A stretch of DNA of 64,000 bases, from assembly GCF_000429965.1 (NCBI RefSeq), contig NZ_AUCW01000018.1, positions 1-64,000 on the forward strand, read 5' to 3'. The translations under genes were made by a program, and so were the position numbers. The first letter of the stretch is position 1, and every line of letters starts with the position of its first letter. Positions 34,454 to 43,063 of the stretch are shown piece after piece. Below the pieces are notes generated by a model that saw nothing but the letters and a program-made list of their open reading frames with translations, was not told where the DNA came from and made no database searches. The stretch comes from Desulfogranum mediterraneum DSM 13871. Its GTDB lineage: Bacteria; Desulfobacterota; Desulfobulbia; Desulfobulbales; Desulfobulbaceae.

Positions 34454-35365
34454 TCAGCTGCCCCTCCTGTTCTGGTTGGCAATGAGGATACCGGAGATGA
34501 TCAGCAGGGCGCTGCCGAGGTGGAGTATGCCGACTTGTTCGTCGAGGAAGATAAAGGCCAACAGGCCGCTGAACAGGGGCAGGGTGTAGTAGATCATCCC
34601 TGATTTTGTCGGACCGATGGAGACGATGGCCTTGTTCCAGAGAATAAAGGCGGTAAGGGAGGCGAATACCCCCACGTAGGCGATGGAGAGCAGGGCCTTG
34701 GTATCAAAATGAATGGTGGGCACCTGCATGGATTCCCAGATAAAGAGGGGGAAGAGGAAGAGCAGGCCAAGCAGGAAGGTGCCGAGTTGGAAGGCCCAGA
34801 TGCTCAAGCCCTGGGGCTTGTACCGGATGAGGATGCTGTAGAGGGCAAAGATCAGGGAGGCGGTCACCATCCAGAGATCCCCGAGCGTAAAGGAGATCTC
34901 CAGGAGTGCGGCCAGGTCTCCGTTGGTGATGAGCAGGATGACCCCTCCGGCCACCAGGAGGATGCCAAGACTCTTGTTGAGAGTGATCGGATCCCGGAAC
35001 AGTATTCGTAAGAGGATCACGATGAATACCGGAAAGGTGATGGCTATCAGGGAGAGATTCAAGGCCGTGGTGGTGTGGCCGGCAAGGTAGATCAGGGTGT
35101 TAAAGATGGTGATCCCAAGAAGTGCGGTGATCGAGAGGTATCCCAGGTGCTCTCTGAGCAGGAGACGCTCGTTGAGCAGTGGCCGGAGTGCAAAGGGCAG
35201 AAAAACCAGGACGGCAACGGTCCAGCGCCAAAAGGCCAGGCTCACCGGAGGAATGGTGGAGCTGAGATCCCGGGCAACAATAAAGTTCCCTGACCAGATA
35301 GCCGTTGCGCCGATGGCGCACAGATAACCGGCGAGTCCTGGTGGCTGTGCTGGCTGTGCCTTCAT
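34454..35365 (-). CDS. DMT superfamily transporter, EamA type
   Basis: 303 residues with ten predicted helices in two EamA repeats; landmarks are IGATAIWSGNFIVARDLSST, FNTLIYLAGHTTTALNLSLI, TFPVFIVILLRILFRD and, in repeat two, TKSGMIYYTLPLFSGLLAFI with FLDEQVGILHLGSALLI. Third EamA protein of the window and distinct in sequence from the other two. Substrate unknown. Confidence 0.88.
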   Translation of the reverse strand: MKAQPAQPPGLAGYLCAIGATAIWSGNFIVARDLSSTIPPVSLAFWRWTVAVLVFLPFALRPLLNERLLLREHLGYLSITALLGITIFNTLIYLAGHTTTALNLSLIAITFPVFIVILLRILFRDPITLNKSLGILLVAGGVILLITNGDLAALLEISFTLGDLWMVTASLIFALYSILIRYKPQGLSIWAFQLGTFLLGLLFLFPLFIWESMQVPTIHFDTKALLSIAYVGVFASLTAFILWNKAIVSIGPTKSGMIYYTLPLFSGLLAFIFLDEQVGILHLGSALLIISGILIANQNRRGS

Positions 35366-35935
35366 CGCAGATGCTCCTGACCATGGCGGTCTGTTGGGAT
35401 GGTGCCGACCGTTGCTGAGGGCCGGGTTGCTGGCGGCTGGCTATGCTACTCCTGGTGTTGGTTGTCGTCAACCTCTTAACCGATGCGGGCTGAACTACTT
35501 TTCAGGATAGGAGGGATGTGGCTATCCGGATCTCCCAAGGGAACGGCGTCAGGCACCTCTCCCCTCCCAGTCATTCAATCTTTGGTTGTCGTTCCCGTGG
35601 AGGCGGGAATCCAGTTTTGGAGGAGGCATGAAGCATCCCCGTATCTACCCTGGGGCCGTATGCAGACTTGATCCCCTCATTTCCCCATTTTATAAGCAGG
35701 GGATAAAGGTATGGGAGAAAGAGCTCAAAAAAAAACGTAGAGGGCTGACGGTATGCCGCAGAGAAGAAGTGAAGCCCCAGGGGGAACGCACGCTGTGAGC
35801 CGCTACTGTACCGCCCTGGATGAGCGTCTGCGCAGGCCTGAGGGCAGAAACGGCGTTCTCCTCAGGGAATGCACCGGCTGCCGGTCAGGGGCGAGCTCAG
35901 GGGGCGACTACGGCATGCCGTGTGCAGGTCTCTGG
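35366..35935. other. 570-bp intergenic region with a REP-like unit and a structured GC-rich segment
   Basis: No supported gene. A REP-type hairpin (TCGTTCCCGTGGAGGCGGGA) lies at ~35589-35615, related to the pair near 4205. From ~35738 a GC-rich stretch (GGTATGCC, CCCCAGGGGGAACGC, GAGCCGCTACTGTACC) vaguely recalls cobalamin-riboswitch blocks on the plus strand, but no plus-strand gene follows and conserved blocks are missing. Confidence 0.4.
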
Positions 35936-36259
35936 CTACTCGGCGCTCTCCGGAGACCAGAGAACGTGTGCCAGCTCGACCCGATCGCCGGAGTCAAAGA
36001 CCACCCCCTCTGCTTCCAGTAAGGATTTTTGCAGCTCGTATCCCTGGAAGGGTGGCAGGGAGATCCGACCCTGCCTGTTGATGACCCTGTGCCAGGGCAG
36101 GTCTTCCCTGGCTGAAGAAGAGTGGAGGATCCGGGCGACCTGTCGGGCTGCCCGGGAGTTGCCGGCCATGGCTGCAACCATACCGTAGGTAGAGACTCGG
36201 CCAGGCGGGATGGAGTGGATGATGGATATCACCTGGTTGGTGAAGCCCTGTCTGCGCAT
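35936..36259 (-). CDS. Alkyltransferase-like protein (MGMT fold, inactive Cys)
   Basis: 107 residues equal to the DNA-binding half of O6-methylguanine-DNA methyltransferase. The active-site PCHRV is replaced by PWHRVI, so it cannot accept alkyl groups. The helix-turn-helix with arginine finger (NSRAARQVARIL) is intact. Such ATL proteins bind O6-alkylguanine and hand it to nucleotide excision repair. It lies 9 bp downstream of the secreted nuclease gene. Confidence 0.92.
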   Translation of the reverse strand: MRRQGFTNQVISIIHSIPPGRVSTYGMVAAMAGNSRAARQVARILHSSSAREDLPWHRVINRQGRISLPPFQGYELQKSLLEAEGVVFDSGDRVELAHVLWSPESAE

Positions 36260-36268
36260 CTCTGCCTG

Positions 36269-37090
36269 CTACCAGTTTTCATAGGTACTGATCCGTTCTA
36301 CGCTTTCCCAGTCAGGTTCCCGAATCTCCGGAAAGAAGTCCAGGCCGGTCATGGCTTCGATCAGGTTCACCGAGACCAGGTAATTATCGATCTCTCCATG
36401 TTTCTTAATCTGATGGGGAAAGAGGAAGGCCAATATTTTAGGGCGTTGCTCCTGCTCGGTGATCACCAGTTTGTAAAACATCGGAGGCACGGAAACCCCA
36501 TTGCCGATGCGGTCATAGCTGCCTGAACCGAAGATGCAGCCGGCAAAGACCCAGACCTCCTGCTGTTGCTCGCGGAGTAAGGTCTCCCGAACATAGGTCT
36601 CCAGTTTGTACCAAAGGCCCCCGGAACCGTTGAAATTGTAGTGATGCTGGGGTGCCATGTTGGACATGTACATGATCTCATAAACCGTCTGGGCATCATC
36701 CGGGTCGCCGTCCCGGGCATTGGCGCCATCGTGATCGCGGTCGCCTCCTGCAATAAAGTAGGGGGCAAGGTGTCCCTTGGCGTAATTCCGCCAGGTCTTG
36801 AATTGGTCACGGTAATCTGCCGGGCTGGCTTCACTGTCCAGATCCGGATCGTTCCTGAACGTGCCCCAGCCACCCTTGCTGCGCGGTGGAGTATGGGTGT
36901 AGGAGGGCTTGACATGATAGGCAACCCAGCGGGGGGTCTTATGCTCGGGGTCGAATTGAATGATATACCCCTTTCGTTCAATAAAGGAGCCGTTGGAGGG
37001 CACTCCTCCATAGGCATGGGGATGGCCTGCAGCGGCGGTGTAGCTCCTGCAAATAAAGAATAGTGTGAAAAAAAAGAGGATGGGTCGCAT
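36269..37090 (-). CDS. Secreted DNA/RNA non-specific endonuclease (beta-beta-alpha-metal)
   Basis: 273 residues with a signal peptide (PILFFFTLFFICRSYTAAAG). The nuclease motif YAKGHLAPYFIAG corresponds to DRGHxxP of the NucA/EndoG family with the catalytic histidine kept but the leading DR changed to AK. Downstream NMAPQHHYNFNGSGGLW carries the metal-binding asparagine region. It probably degrades extracellular nucleic acid; the altered motif is shared by some homologs, so activity is likely but not certain. Confidence 0.85.
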   Translation of the reverse strand: MRPILFFFTLFFICRSYTAAAGHPHAYGGVPSNGSFIERKGYIIQFDPEHKTPRWVAYHVKPSYTHTPPRSKGGWGTFRNDPDLDSEASPADYRDQFKTWRNYAKGHLAPYFIAGGDRDHDGANARDGDPDDAQTVYEIMYMSNMAPQHHYNFNGSGGLWYKLETYVRETLLREQQQEVWVFAGCIFGSGSYDRIGNGVSVPPMFYKLVITEQEQRPKILAFLFPHQIKKHGEIDNYLVSVNLIEAMTGLDFFPEIREPDWESVERISTYENW

Positions 37091-37372
37091 AGTTTACCTT
37101 GGGGAAGCGGGGGCATCTGCTGTATTCTGTCCCCCAGATAAAGCACGACTGCTTTGAGGGTGTCAATATTTAAGTGACCAGAGCTTCTTTACCGCAAAGG
37201 TTGGTTACGGCGATCTTGGATCGCAGCCTCTTCTAGGACCCGCCACCTCGGGCGCTGAACCCTCGGGGCAAGCATGGGCTAAGTGTTGGCTCAGTAAGGG
37301 CTCAGTATGGGTAAATGGAACCACTGTCTCGATGGTTCCCGCCGAAGCTGGTCAGGAGTTGGAGAGCTACAG

Positions 37373-38500
37373 ATGGGAATATTCGAATCTTTTACCTGGG
37401 GTCCGGAATTCGTGACCGGAATCGCCGATGTTGATCATCAGCACCAGGGACTCGTTGAGCTGGTTAACCAGTTCGGCGCTGCCCTGGCTGAGAATAGTCT
37501 GAACAGAGATGTTCTGGTCAATACTTTCCAGGAGTTGGCCGATTATTCACGATACCATTTTGATACAGAGGAAAAGTACATGGTCGCCATGGAACTCGAT
37601 TCCCGACACATCGATCGGCATCGTGACCAGCACTGTCAATTTGTCTGCCATATCACCGATTTTTTCAATCGTTTCGATGCAGCGGACCTGGAGGAGTACC
37701 GTCCCCTGTTTGACTATCTGCTCCATTGGTTGGTGTATCATATCCTGGGCATGGATCAAAATATGGCCCGCCAGGTGGGCGCCATCACAAAAGGGGCCAC
37801 TTCGCTGGCAGCCTATAATCGAGAAGAAAGGAGCGATAACGCGGCTACCGAGCCCCTGCTTGCGGCCTTACATGGTCTCTTTGATCTGGTCTCCAGGCGC
37901 AACAGGGCTCTGCAGGAACTGAACCTCTCTTTGGAAAAGCGGGTTGGCCAAAGGACCCGGGAGTTGTTGGAGGCGAACAAGGCCCTTGAACTCATCTCGG
38001 TGACCGACCACCTGACCCAGCTCCCGAATCGGCGTTTTGCCCTGCGTCAGTTACAGCTCTTGCTTGAAGAGACCCTTGTCACCAAGAAGCCCCTGGCCTG
38101 TCTGATGGTGGATGCGGACGGCTTTAAGACCATTAATGATACCCAGGGCCATGATGCCGGCGATCTGGTCCTGCAGCGTCTTGCCACTGAACTGAAAGAC
38201 TCGGTGCGCAGTGACGATCTTGTCTGCAGACTGGGTGGAGATGAGTTTATCATCGTCTGCCCCGCTACCAGCCTCCAGGGCGCTCTGTTGTTGGCCGAAG
38301 AAACCAGGAAGAGAGTGAACGCCATGAGGGTGGCTGCAGGCGATGGCTTTTGGCAGGGCTCGATTTCCATTGGAGTGGCCTCCACCGACGAGGGCCTCCA
38401 GGAGGTTGATCCCCTGATCAAGGCCGCCGACCAGGCGGTCTATCTTGCCAAAAAAGAAGGCAGAAACTGCGTGCGCTCCCGGCTCCGCCTGTTTTCCTGA
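37373..38500 (+). CDS. Bacteriohemerythrin-GGDEF diguanylate cyclase
   Basis: 375 residues. Residues ~8-135 form a hemerythrin domain with di-iron ligands in VDHQHQ, YHFDTEEKYM, HRDQHCQF and HWLVYHILGMD, which binds O2. A coiled linker (~170-225, LNLSLEKRVGQRTRELLEAN) leads to a GGDEF domain (~225-375): VTDHLTQLPNRR, CRLGGDEFIIVCP. RSDD five residues before GGDEF is a product-inhibition I-site. It is expected to tune c-di-GMP synthesis to oxygen. Start ATG 37373 begins directly before the hemerythrin domain. Confidence 0.92.
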   Translation: MGIFESFTWGPEFVTGIADVDHQHQGLVELVNQFGAALAENSLNRDVLVNTFQELADYSRYHFDTEEKYMVAMELDSRHIDRHRDQHCQFVCHITDFFNRFDAADLEEYRPLFDYLLHWLVYHILGMDQNMARQVGAITKGATSLAAYNREERSDNAATEPLLAALHGLFDLVSRRNRALQELNLSLEKRVGQRTRELLEANKALELISVTDHLTQLPNRRFALRQLQLLLEETLVTKKPLACLMVDADGFKTINDTQGHDAGDLVLQRLATELKDSVRSDDLVCRLGGDEFIIVCPATSLQGALLLAEETRKRVNAMRVAAGDGFWQGSISIGVASTDEGLQEVDPLIKAADQAVYLAKKEGRNCVRSRLRLFS

Positions 38501-38849
38501 TTCCCTTGCACAGAACTGCCAGGAGGGAGGGGCGAGCCGGGTAGAGACCTTTGGTAAAGTTGTTGCCCGGCCACTGTACCTTCCTCCGCTGTCCGCACCT
38601 GAGCTAGCACCCTCTCCTGCCGCCTTGTTCATTTGCCCGCTCCGGACCGCTGCTCGATCACTGAATCTGGAGATCCCTGCGGTGGTATCTTTTTTCAGTC
38701 TGTCCTTTCCGATTTTCCGGATATTTCTTCCTTTAATCTGTAATAAACGGCGAAAACAGTTGGCTGTCTATGCGGGTCGACACAGCTAGTTTCTTGATCT
38801 CATATGATATTAAATCCCCCACCATGTGGGAGTCGGAAAAGTCACAGTG
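38501..38849. other. Intergenic region, first part
   Basis: No supported gene. Contains TCATATGA and a short CCCCCACC-ATG-TGGGAG inverted repeat at ~38816-38832 just upstream of the sigma-54-like element. These could be part of an activator site, but no consensus is recognised. Confidence 0.4.
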
Positions 38850-38865
38850 TGGGTTTAAAATTGCA
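38850..38865 (+). promoter_or_regulatory. Sigma-54-like promoter upstream of the PEP-CTERM gene
   Basis: TGGGTTTAAAATTGCA matches the -24/-12 layout TGGCAC-N5-TTGCA with exact spacing; the -12 half is perfect, the -24 half keeps TGG only. It lies about 140 bp before the PEP-CTERM start. In organisms with PEP-CTERM/exosortase systems many targets depend on sigma-54 and PrsR, which supports the reading. Confidence 0.5.
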
Positions 38866-39002
38866 AGAACTTTCTGTACATCGAGCTCGAATCGTAGTGA
38901 TCAAACGATAGCCTGGTGGTTGCGACTCTTATCCCTTGTCTTTTCCGGCAGCTATCGTTTCCAGGTGAGGTTTTTAAAAAAAGAACAAGGGGAGGTCTGT
39001 CT

Positions 39003-39896
39003 ATGCAACAAGCAAGCTGTCAATCAAAGAAGAGAATGTTTTGCCAGACTGAGCGGCGTTGGCGAACCAGTTTAGTCGCTCTGACCACGCTTGTCGGAGT
39101 GGTGTTGAGCGGGGCCCTGGTCGGTGCAGTCCCGCTGCCGGGCGACCTGAGTATTAGCGGCAGTGAAATCAGTTTTGACACGGGCTACTTCTCCACCGCA
39201 GGGAGCGCGACCACCATCTCTGCAAGCCGAATTTATGCCACGGTCGGTGGGGTGGACACATCAACAGCCTTTGATGAGACCGGCTTACTGGCCCCGGCTC
39301 TCAACCCCATCCCAGGACCCTTTACCCAGACCGGTGACGGGTTAGGTCTGGAGGTAACCGCCTCCACCGCCTCCAGCGACTTGCCTGCGGGGTTTTTCCT
39401 GGGGGTGGACCTGATCTTTGATCTGACCAACAGCTCTGCCACGGAGAGCTATGAGGTGGATATCCGCTGGACCTTTGACAACAGCGTCGATGCAGATGGA
39501 GTAGATGCCTACGCCACATCGGAGTTTGATCTCTTTGCCGATGGGATGACAGAGTTCACCGACATCGCCTCTGATACCTTTTTTGGGGATGAGTTTGACG
39601 GCGTCCTGACCGGCACCTTTGGTGAGGTGGTTGTCGACAGCGGTTCCCTGCTCTTTACCCTCACCCTGGCGCCCGGGGATATGGTTCAGGTCAGTGGGGA
39701 GTATACCCTGGATGGGGAAGTTTTTTTGGAGGGGACCAGCTCTGCCGCCTTTTCCTCCTTTGTCAGCATCGACGGTTTCACCAGGCTTGGCGGGGGGGGG
39801 AGTCCGGTTCCCGAGCCTGCCACCTTGCTGCTTTTCGGTGTCGGCCTGGCCGCCGTGGCTGGACGAGTACGGCGGAGCAGAAACAAGCAGGCCTGA
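39003..39896 (+). CDS. PEP-CTERM sorting-domain protein
   Basis: 297 residues. A signal peptide (SLVALTTLVGVVLSGALVGA) and Thr/Ser/Asp-rich beta-type body are followed by the C-terminal sorting signal: VPEPATLLLFGVGLAAVAG then RVRRSRNKQA. The exosortase (EpsH/XrtA class) cleaves at PEP and delivers such proteins to the surface or exopolysaccharide. Function of the body is unknown. The ATG at 39003 has GGGGAGG upstream. A secreted tail-collar protein follows 95 bp downstream. Confidence 0.9.
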   Translation: MQQASCQSKKRMFCQTERRWRTSLVALTTLVGVVLSGALVGAVPLPGDLSISGSEISFDTGYFSTAGSATTISASRIYATVGGVDTSTAFDETGLLAPALNPIPGPFTQTGDGLGLEVTASTASSDLPAGFFLGVDLIFDLTNSSATESYEVDIRWTFDNSVDADGVDAYATSEFDLFADGMTEFTDIASDTFFGDEFDGVLTGTFGEVVVDSGSLLFTLTLAPGDMVQVSGEYTLDGEVFLEGTSSAAFSSFVSIDGFTRLGGGGSPVPEPATLLLFGVGLAAVAGRVRRSRNKQA

Positions 39897-39991
39897 CATG
39901 GCAGCGCGCTTCCCTGTCTACAGGGCAGGAGGAAATCGTGCGGCAAAGAGAACAACAAATGCCACTGTAACCTTACTGAGGAGGTAGTACC

Positions 39992-40603
39992 ATGATGAAA
40001 GATATCCTGCACAAGAGTCTGGCAAGCAGTTGTATGGTCCTGTTGGCCATGGGGCTTTTTTTCAGTGTTCCCAGTCCGTCCCAGGCCTCCGAACCTTTCA
40101 TTGCCCAGATCATCATGTTCGGCGGCAACTTTGCCCCCAGGAACTGGGCCTTCTGTGACGGCCAGATCTTACCCATCTCCCAAAACACGGCCCTCTTTTC
40201 CCTGCTTGGCACCACCTACGGGGGGGACGGCCGGACCTCCTTTGGTCTGCCGGACCTGCGTGGCCGAACCGCTGTCCATCCAGGAACCGGACCTGGCCTG
40301 TCCTCTCGTCGGCTCGGTGAAAGGTGGGGAGCCGAGCAGGTGATCCTGAGCCTGGCCCAGATGCCGTCCCATAACCATAATTTAAACGCAACCAGTAATC
40401 CCGGCAATACCACCACTCCGGCTGCAAATACCGTTCTGGCAAGGGACGGGCGCGACCGGGCCTACTCCACCGAGGCGCCAAACGTTGACATGACTGGCGG
40501 TACCGATAACACCGGTGGCAGCCAACCCTTTAACATCAGTCAGCCCTCGCTTGGGATTTACCACATTATTGCCCTTCAGGGCGTGTATCCCTCTCGAAGT
40601 TAA
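39992..40603 (+). CDS. Exported phage tail-collar domain protein
   Basis: 203 residues with a signal peptide (SSCMVLLAMGLFFSVPSPSQA). The body is a tail-collar (microcystin-dependent protein) domain: FAPRNWAFCDGQILPISQ, LFSLLGTTYGGDGRTSFGLP, DLRGRTAVHPGTG, MPSHNHN and a C-terminal PSLGIYHIIALQGVYPSR. Such domains trimerise on phage fibres; here a secretion signal replaces phage context. No other phage genes are near. Strong GAGGAGG ribosome site; a terminator follows. Confidence 0.88.
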   Translation: MMKDILHKSLASSCMVLLAMGLFFSVPSPSQASEPFIAQIIMFGGNFAPRNWAFCDGQILPISQNTALFSLLGTTYGGDGRTSFGLPDLRGRTAVHPGTGPGLSSRRLGERWGAEQVILSLAQMPSHNHNLNATSNPGNTTTPAANTVLARDGRDRAYSTEAPNVDMTGGTDNTGGSQPFNISQPSLGIYHIIALQGVYPSRS

Positions 40604-40622
40604 ACCTTGAGTTCAGGGAAAG

Positions 40623-40650
40623 ATAGGCGCCTTGCAGAAGGCGCCTATTT
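40623..40650 (+). terminator. Terminator after the tail-collar gene
   Basis: ATAGGCGCCTT and AAGGCGCCTAT make an 11-bp perfect stem with a GCAG loop, 20 bp after the stop, followed by a short T run. Confidence 0.7.
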
Positions 40651-40742
40651 CGGTGCCGCTGCGGCCCACCAATCGGGGTGGGCGTGGGCCAAAGGGATAA
40701 GAGGGGGCAGCAGGATCGGCTAGCCCCTTGGATGGAGGAATG

Positions 40743-41711
40743 ATGCATACTCTTTTGAGTTCACTGCTTTGCCTGGTACTGCTTTTTACCGGCGGCCTGC
40801 TTCCGAGTCTGGCGGCTGACAGCGACAGGCAGCTGCGCCGTGCTCAGAAACTTCTTGCCGCCGGTGACTACAGCAGGGCCTACCAGGCCTACCACAATCT
40901 CGCCCAGGAGTCGGACCATCCTCTGGCCCAGTTTTCACTGGCCCTGTTTCATGAAAACGGCTGGGGCAGACCGGTCGATCCCCGGGCTGCTTGCCGTTGG
41001 TACGGCACCGCGGCCCAGGGAGAGGTCCCTGCTGCTGCTCATTTCTATGCCGAGTGTCTGGCAGCTGGAACCGTCGTCCCTGGCTCTGCTGGCGATGTGA
41101 TTTACTGGTATGAACAGGCCATTGCCCTTGGCCATGGCGGTTCCCACTACCCCCTTGGCCAGCTGCTCCTGGCCAGCGAGCGTAGTAAGGACAGGGAAAA
41201 GGCTCTCCTCCACCTGACCCAGGCCGCCTCCCTTGGCAATCAGCAGGCTCAGTTCCAGCTGGGCAGGTTCTTCCACAGCGGGGATAAGGTGGAGCCGGAT
41301 CATCACCAGGCCTATCAGTGGTATCTGCAGGCAGCCCAACAGGGTAACCGCCAGGCCCAGTACTGGCTGGCCATGCTCCTCCGCGACAGCCCTGCGGCTG
41401 AGCTGCAGTCTGCGGAGCAGGCCCTGCGATGGTTTGAGTCCGCAGCCGCCCAGGGCTATCTGCCTGCCTATCTGCCTACGGCACAGGCCTACCTGGGGGG
41501 CACGGGTGAACTCCCCTCCCAACAGATTCCAGCCCCTGCCCTGGCCAAGGCCTACCTGTGGCTCTCTGCGGCAGTGAGCAGGAGGTCAGGACCAGAAGAA
41601 CAGTTTGAGTGCAAGGCCTTGCTCGATCAGGTGCTGGTGCGCATGCCAAAGACCTGGAGGCCGGCCCTGGACCGCAAGGTCAGCAGCCATCTCCGCCAGT
41701 TTGAGGACTAA
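40743..41711 (+). CDS. Exported Sel1-like repeat protein
   Basis: 322 residues with a signal peptide (LLCLVLLFTGGLLPSLAA) and about five to six Sel1-type helix pairs (HPLAQFSLALFHENGWG, GAVIYWYEQAIALG-like, NQQAQFQLGRFFHSGD, NRQAQYWLAMLLRDSP). Sel1 repeats mediate protein-protein contacts. It is not clear whether the ATG at 40740 or 40743 is used; GGAGG lies just upstream. Downstream partner unknown. Confidence 0.85.
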   Translation: MHTLLSSLLCLVLLFTGGLLPSLAADSDRQLRRAQKLLAAGDYSRAYQAYHNLAQESDHPLAQFSLALFHENGWGRPVDPRAACRWYGTAAQGEVPAAAHFYAECLAAGTVVPGSAGDVIYWYEQAIALGHGGSHYPLGQLLLASERSKDREKALLHLTQAASLGNQQAQFQLGRFFHSGDKVEPDHHQAYQWYLQAAQQGNRQAQYWLAMLLRDSPAAELQSAEQALRWFESAAAQGYLPAYLPTAQAYLGGTGELPSQQIPAPALAKAYLWLSAAVSRRSGPEEQFECKALLDQVLVRMPKTWRPALDRKVSSHLRQFED

Positions 41712-41736
41712 GTTTTAGCCAGAGCCCAGGAGAGCG

Positions 41737-43026
41737 TCAAGCTCGTCGCTGTAGCCGTTTCTTCCAGCAGCGCAGGAGCGGTCGCTCTACCAGGAGATAG
41801 CTCAGGCCGGCGGCACCGAGCGCCAGGCTCAAGCTGAGCACGGCAAAGATGCCGGGCTGGTCGAGGCAATCGAGCTCAAACGAGCTCAGCAGCCGGTCGC
41901 TATAGTGGAGGCTGGGCTGATGCCAGAGGTAAAAGCCGTAGGAGAGCAGGCCGAAGAGCTTCAATGGTTTCCACTCAAAGATTGCTGCTGCATAGCGACT
42001 ACAGGGCAGGGTGATGAGCACTCCTGCCAGAAGCAGGGGAACCAGGGGCAAGCCATAGCGACCCTGGGGGATGGTGAGGATGGGTTCCAGCCCGGGCGTT
42101 GCCAGAAGCAGGGCAAGCAGGCAGGAGGCGGTCCAGAAATACCGGTCGCAGGATCTGCTGATCAGACCCGGGTGTACTCCTTTCCTCTTCTGGAGTTTGA
42201 GGTAGCATGGGGCGGCAAGGATACCGATCATGAAGTGGGGCAGGTGGGCCAGAACAGAGTGGCTGAGCACTGCCCCTCCTGGACGGAGCCAGAGCAGCTG
42301 AGGATTCAGGGGCCAGGGAATGATGGTGTCGACCAGCTGGACCAGGCTCAACTGGCCAAGATAGCCCAGGATGGCGAAGCTCACCAGCAAGGTAACTCCA
42401 AGCCGCTGAGATACCCTCAGGAGGAGCAGGCCGCAAGGCGGAACCAGGAGGTAGAGTTGCATCTCCAGGGCAAGGGTCCAGAAGGCGGGATTAAGACTGA
42501 AGATGGAAAATTCGGTCAGGTTGAAGAGAAAGAGCAGATGGAGCAGGATATCTGCCCAGGCACCTGGGATGAGCCAATGACGGGAACCAAGGATGAGAAC
42601 GCTGAGGACCGCAAGGTAGGCGGGAAGGATCCGGAGCATGCGTTTGAGCAGGTACGCCCCGGTCCGGGGTGGAGGAGGGCCACCTTGCCTGGCCTGCCAG
42701 TAGGGCAGGCTGAGGAGAAAACCACTCAGCACCAGGAAGAGGGCGACTCCATAGCCACCGTTGGCAAGGAGGTAGGCCAGGTCAAAGGGGCCAAAAAACG
42801 GATCCAAACGGACAATCTGGTTATAGTGGACAAGAAAGACCCCAAGGGCAGCCAGACCGCGTAACCCGGTCAGGCCAGGGATCTGGCCGGGTTTCAGGAG
42901 GGTATTGCCGGAGGGCGGCGTACCTGAACCTGGGATACGACTTGCGTTTGGGCGTGCATGAGGGCGTCCCTGAGGGCGTCTTTGAGGCGATCCAGAGGGT
43001 CCTGGTCTGAGAGCGTCTGCTGGCAT
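41737..43026 (-). CDS. Acyltransferase 3 family membrane protein (OafA/YrhL-like)
   Basis: 429 residues with about ten helices. The family opening LTGLRGLAALGVFLVHYNQI with the catalytic-type histidine lies near residue 53, and GYGVALFLVLSGFLLSLPY near residue 90. The C-terminal YGFYLWHQPSLHY is also typical. It O-acylates a surface polysaccharide or other extracytoplasmic substrate. A proline/arginine-rich first ~45 residues may be cytoplasmic or reflect an upstream start that is too long. Confidence 0.88.
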   Translation of the reverse strand: MPADALRPGPSGSPQRRPQGRPHARPNASRIPGSGTPPSGNTLLKPGQIPGLTGLRGLAALGVFLVHYNQIVRLDPFFGPFDLAYLLANGGYGVALFLVLSGFLLSLPYWQARQGGPPPPRTGAYLLKRMLRILPAYLAVLSVLILGSRHWLIPGAWADILLHLLFLFNLTEFSIFSLNPAFWTLALEMQLYLLVPPCGLLLLRVSQRLGVTLLVSFAILGYLGQLSLVQLVDTIIPWPLNPQLLWLRPGGAVLSHSVLAHLPHFMIGILAAPCYLKLQKRKGVHPGLISRSCDRYFWTASCLLALLLATPGLEPILTIPQGRYGLPLVPLLLAGVLITLPCSRYAAAIFEWKPLKLFGLLSYGFYLWHQPSLHYSDRLLSSFELDCLDQPGIFAVLSLSLALGAAGLSYLLVERPLLRCWKKRLQRRA

Positions 43027-43063
43027 GCGAGCTGTACTCCCCTTTAGATGAGAAGCTGATCAG

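Noticed and set aside
38770-39075. 101-codon frame overlapping the start of the PEP-CTERM gene
   Set aside because: Covers the sigma-54-like promoter and overlaps the signal-peptide coding region of the real gene in another frame.
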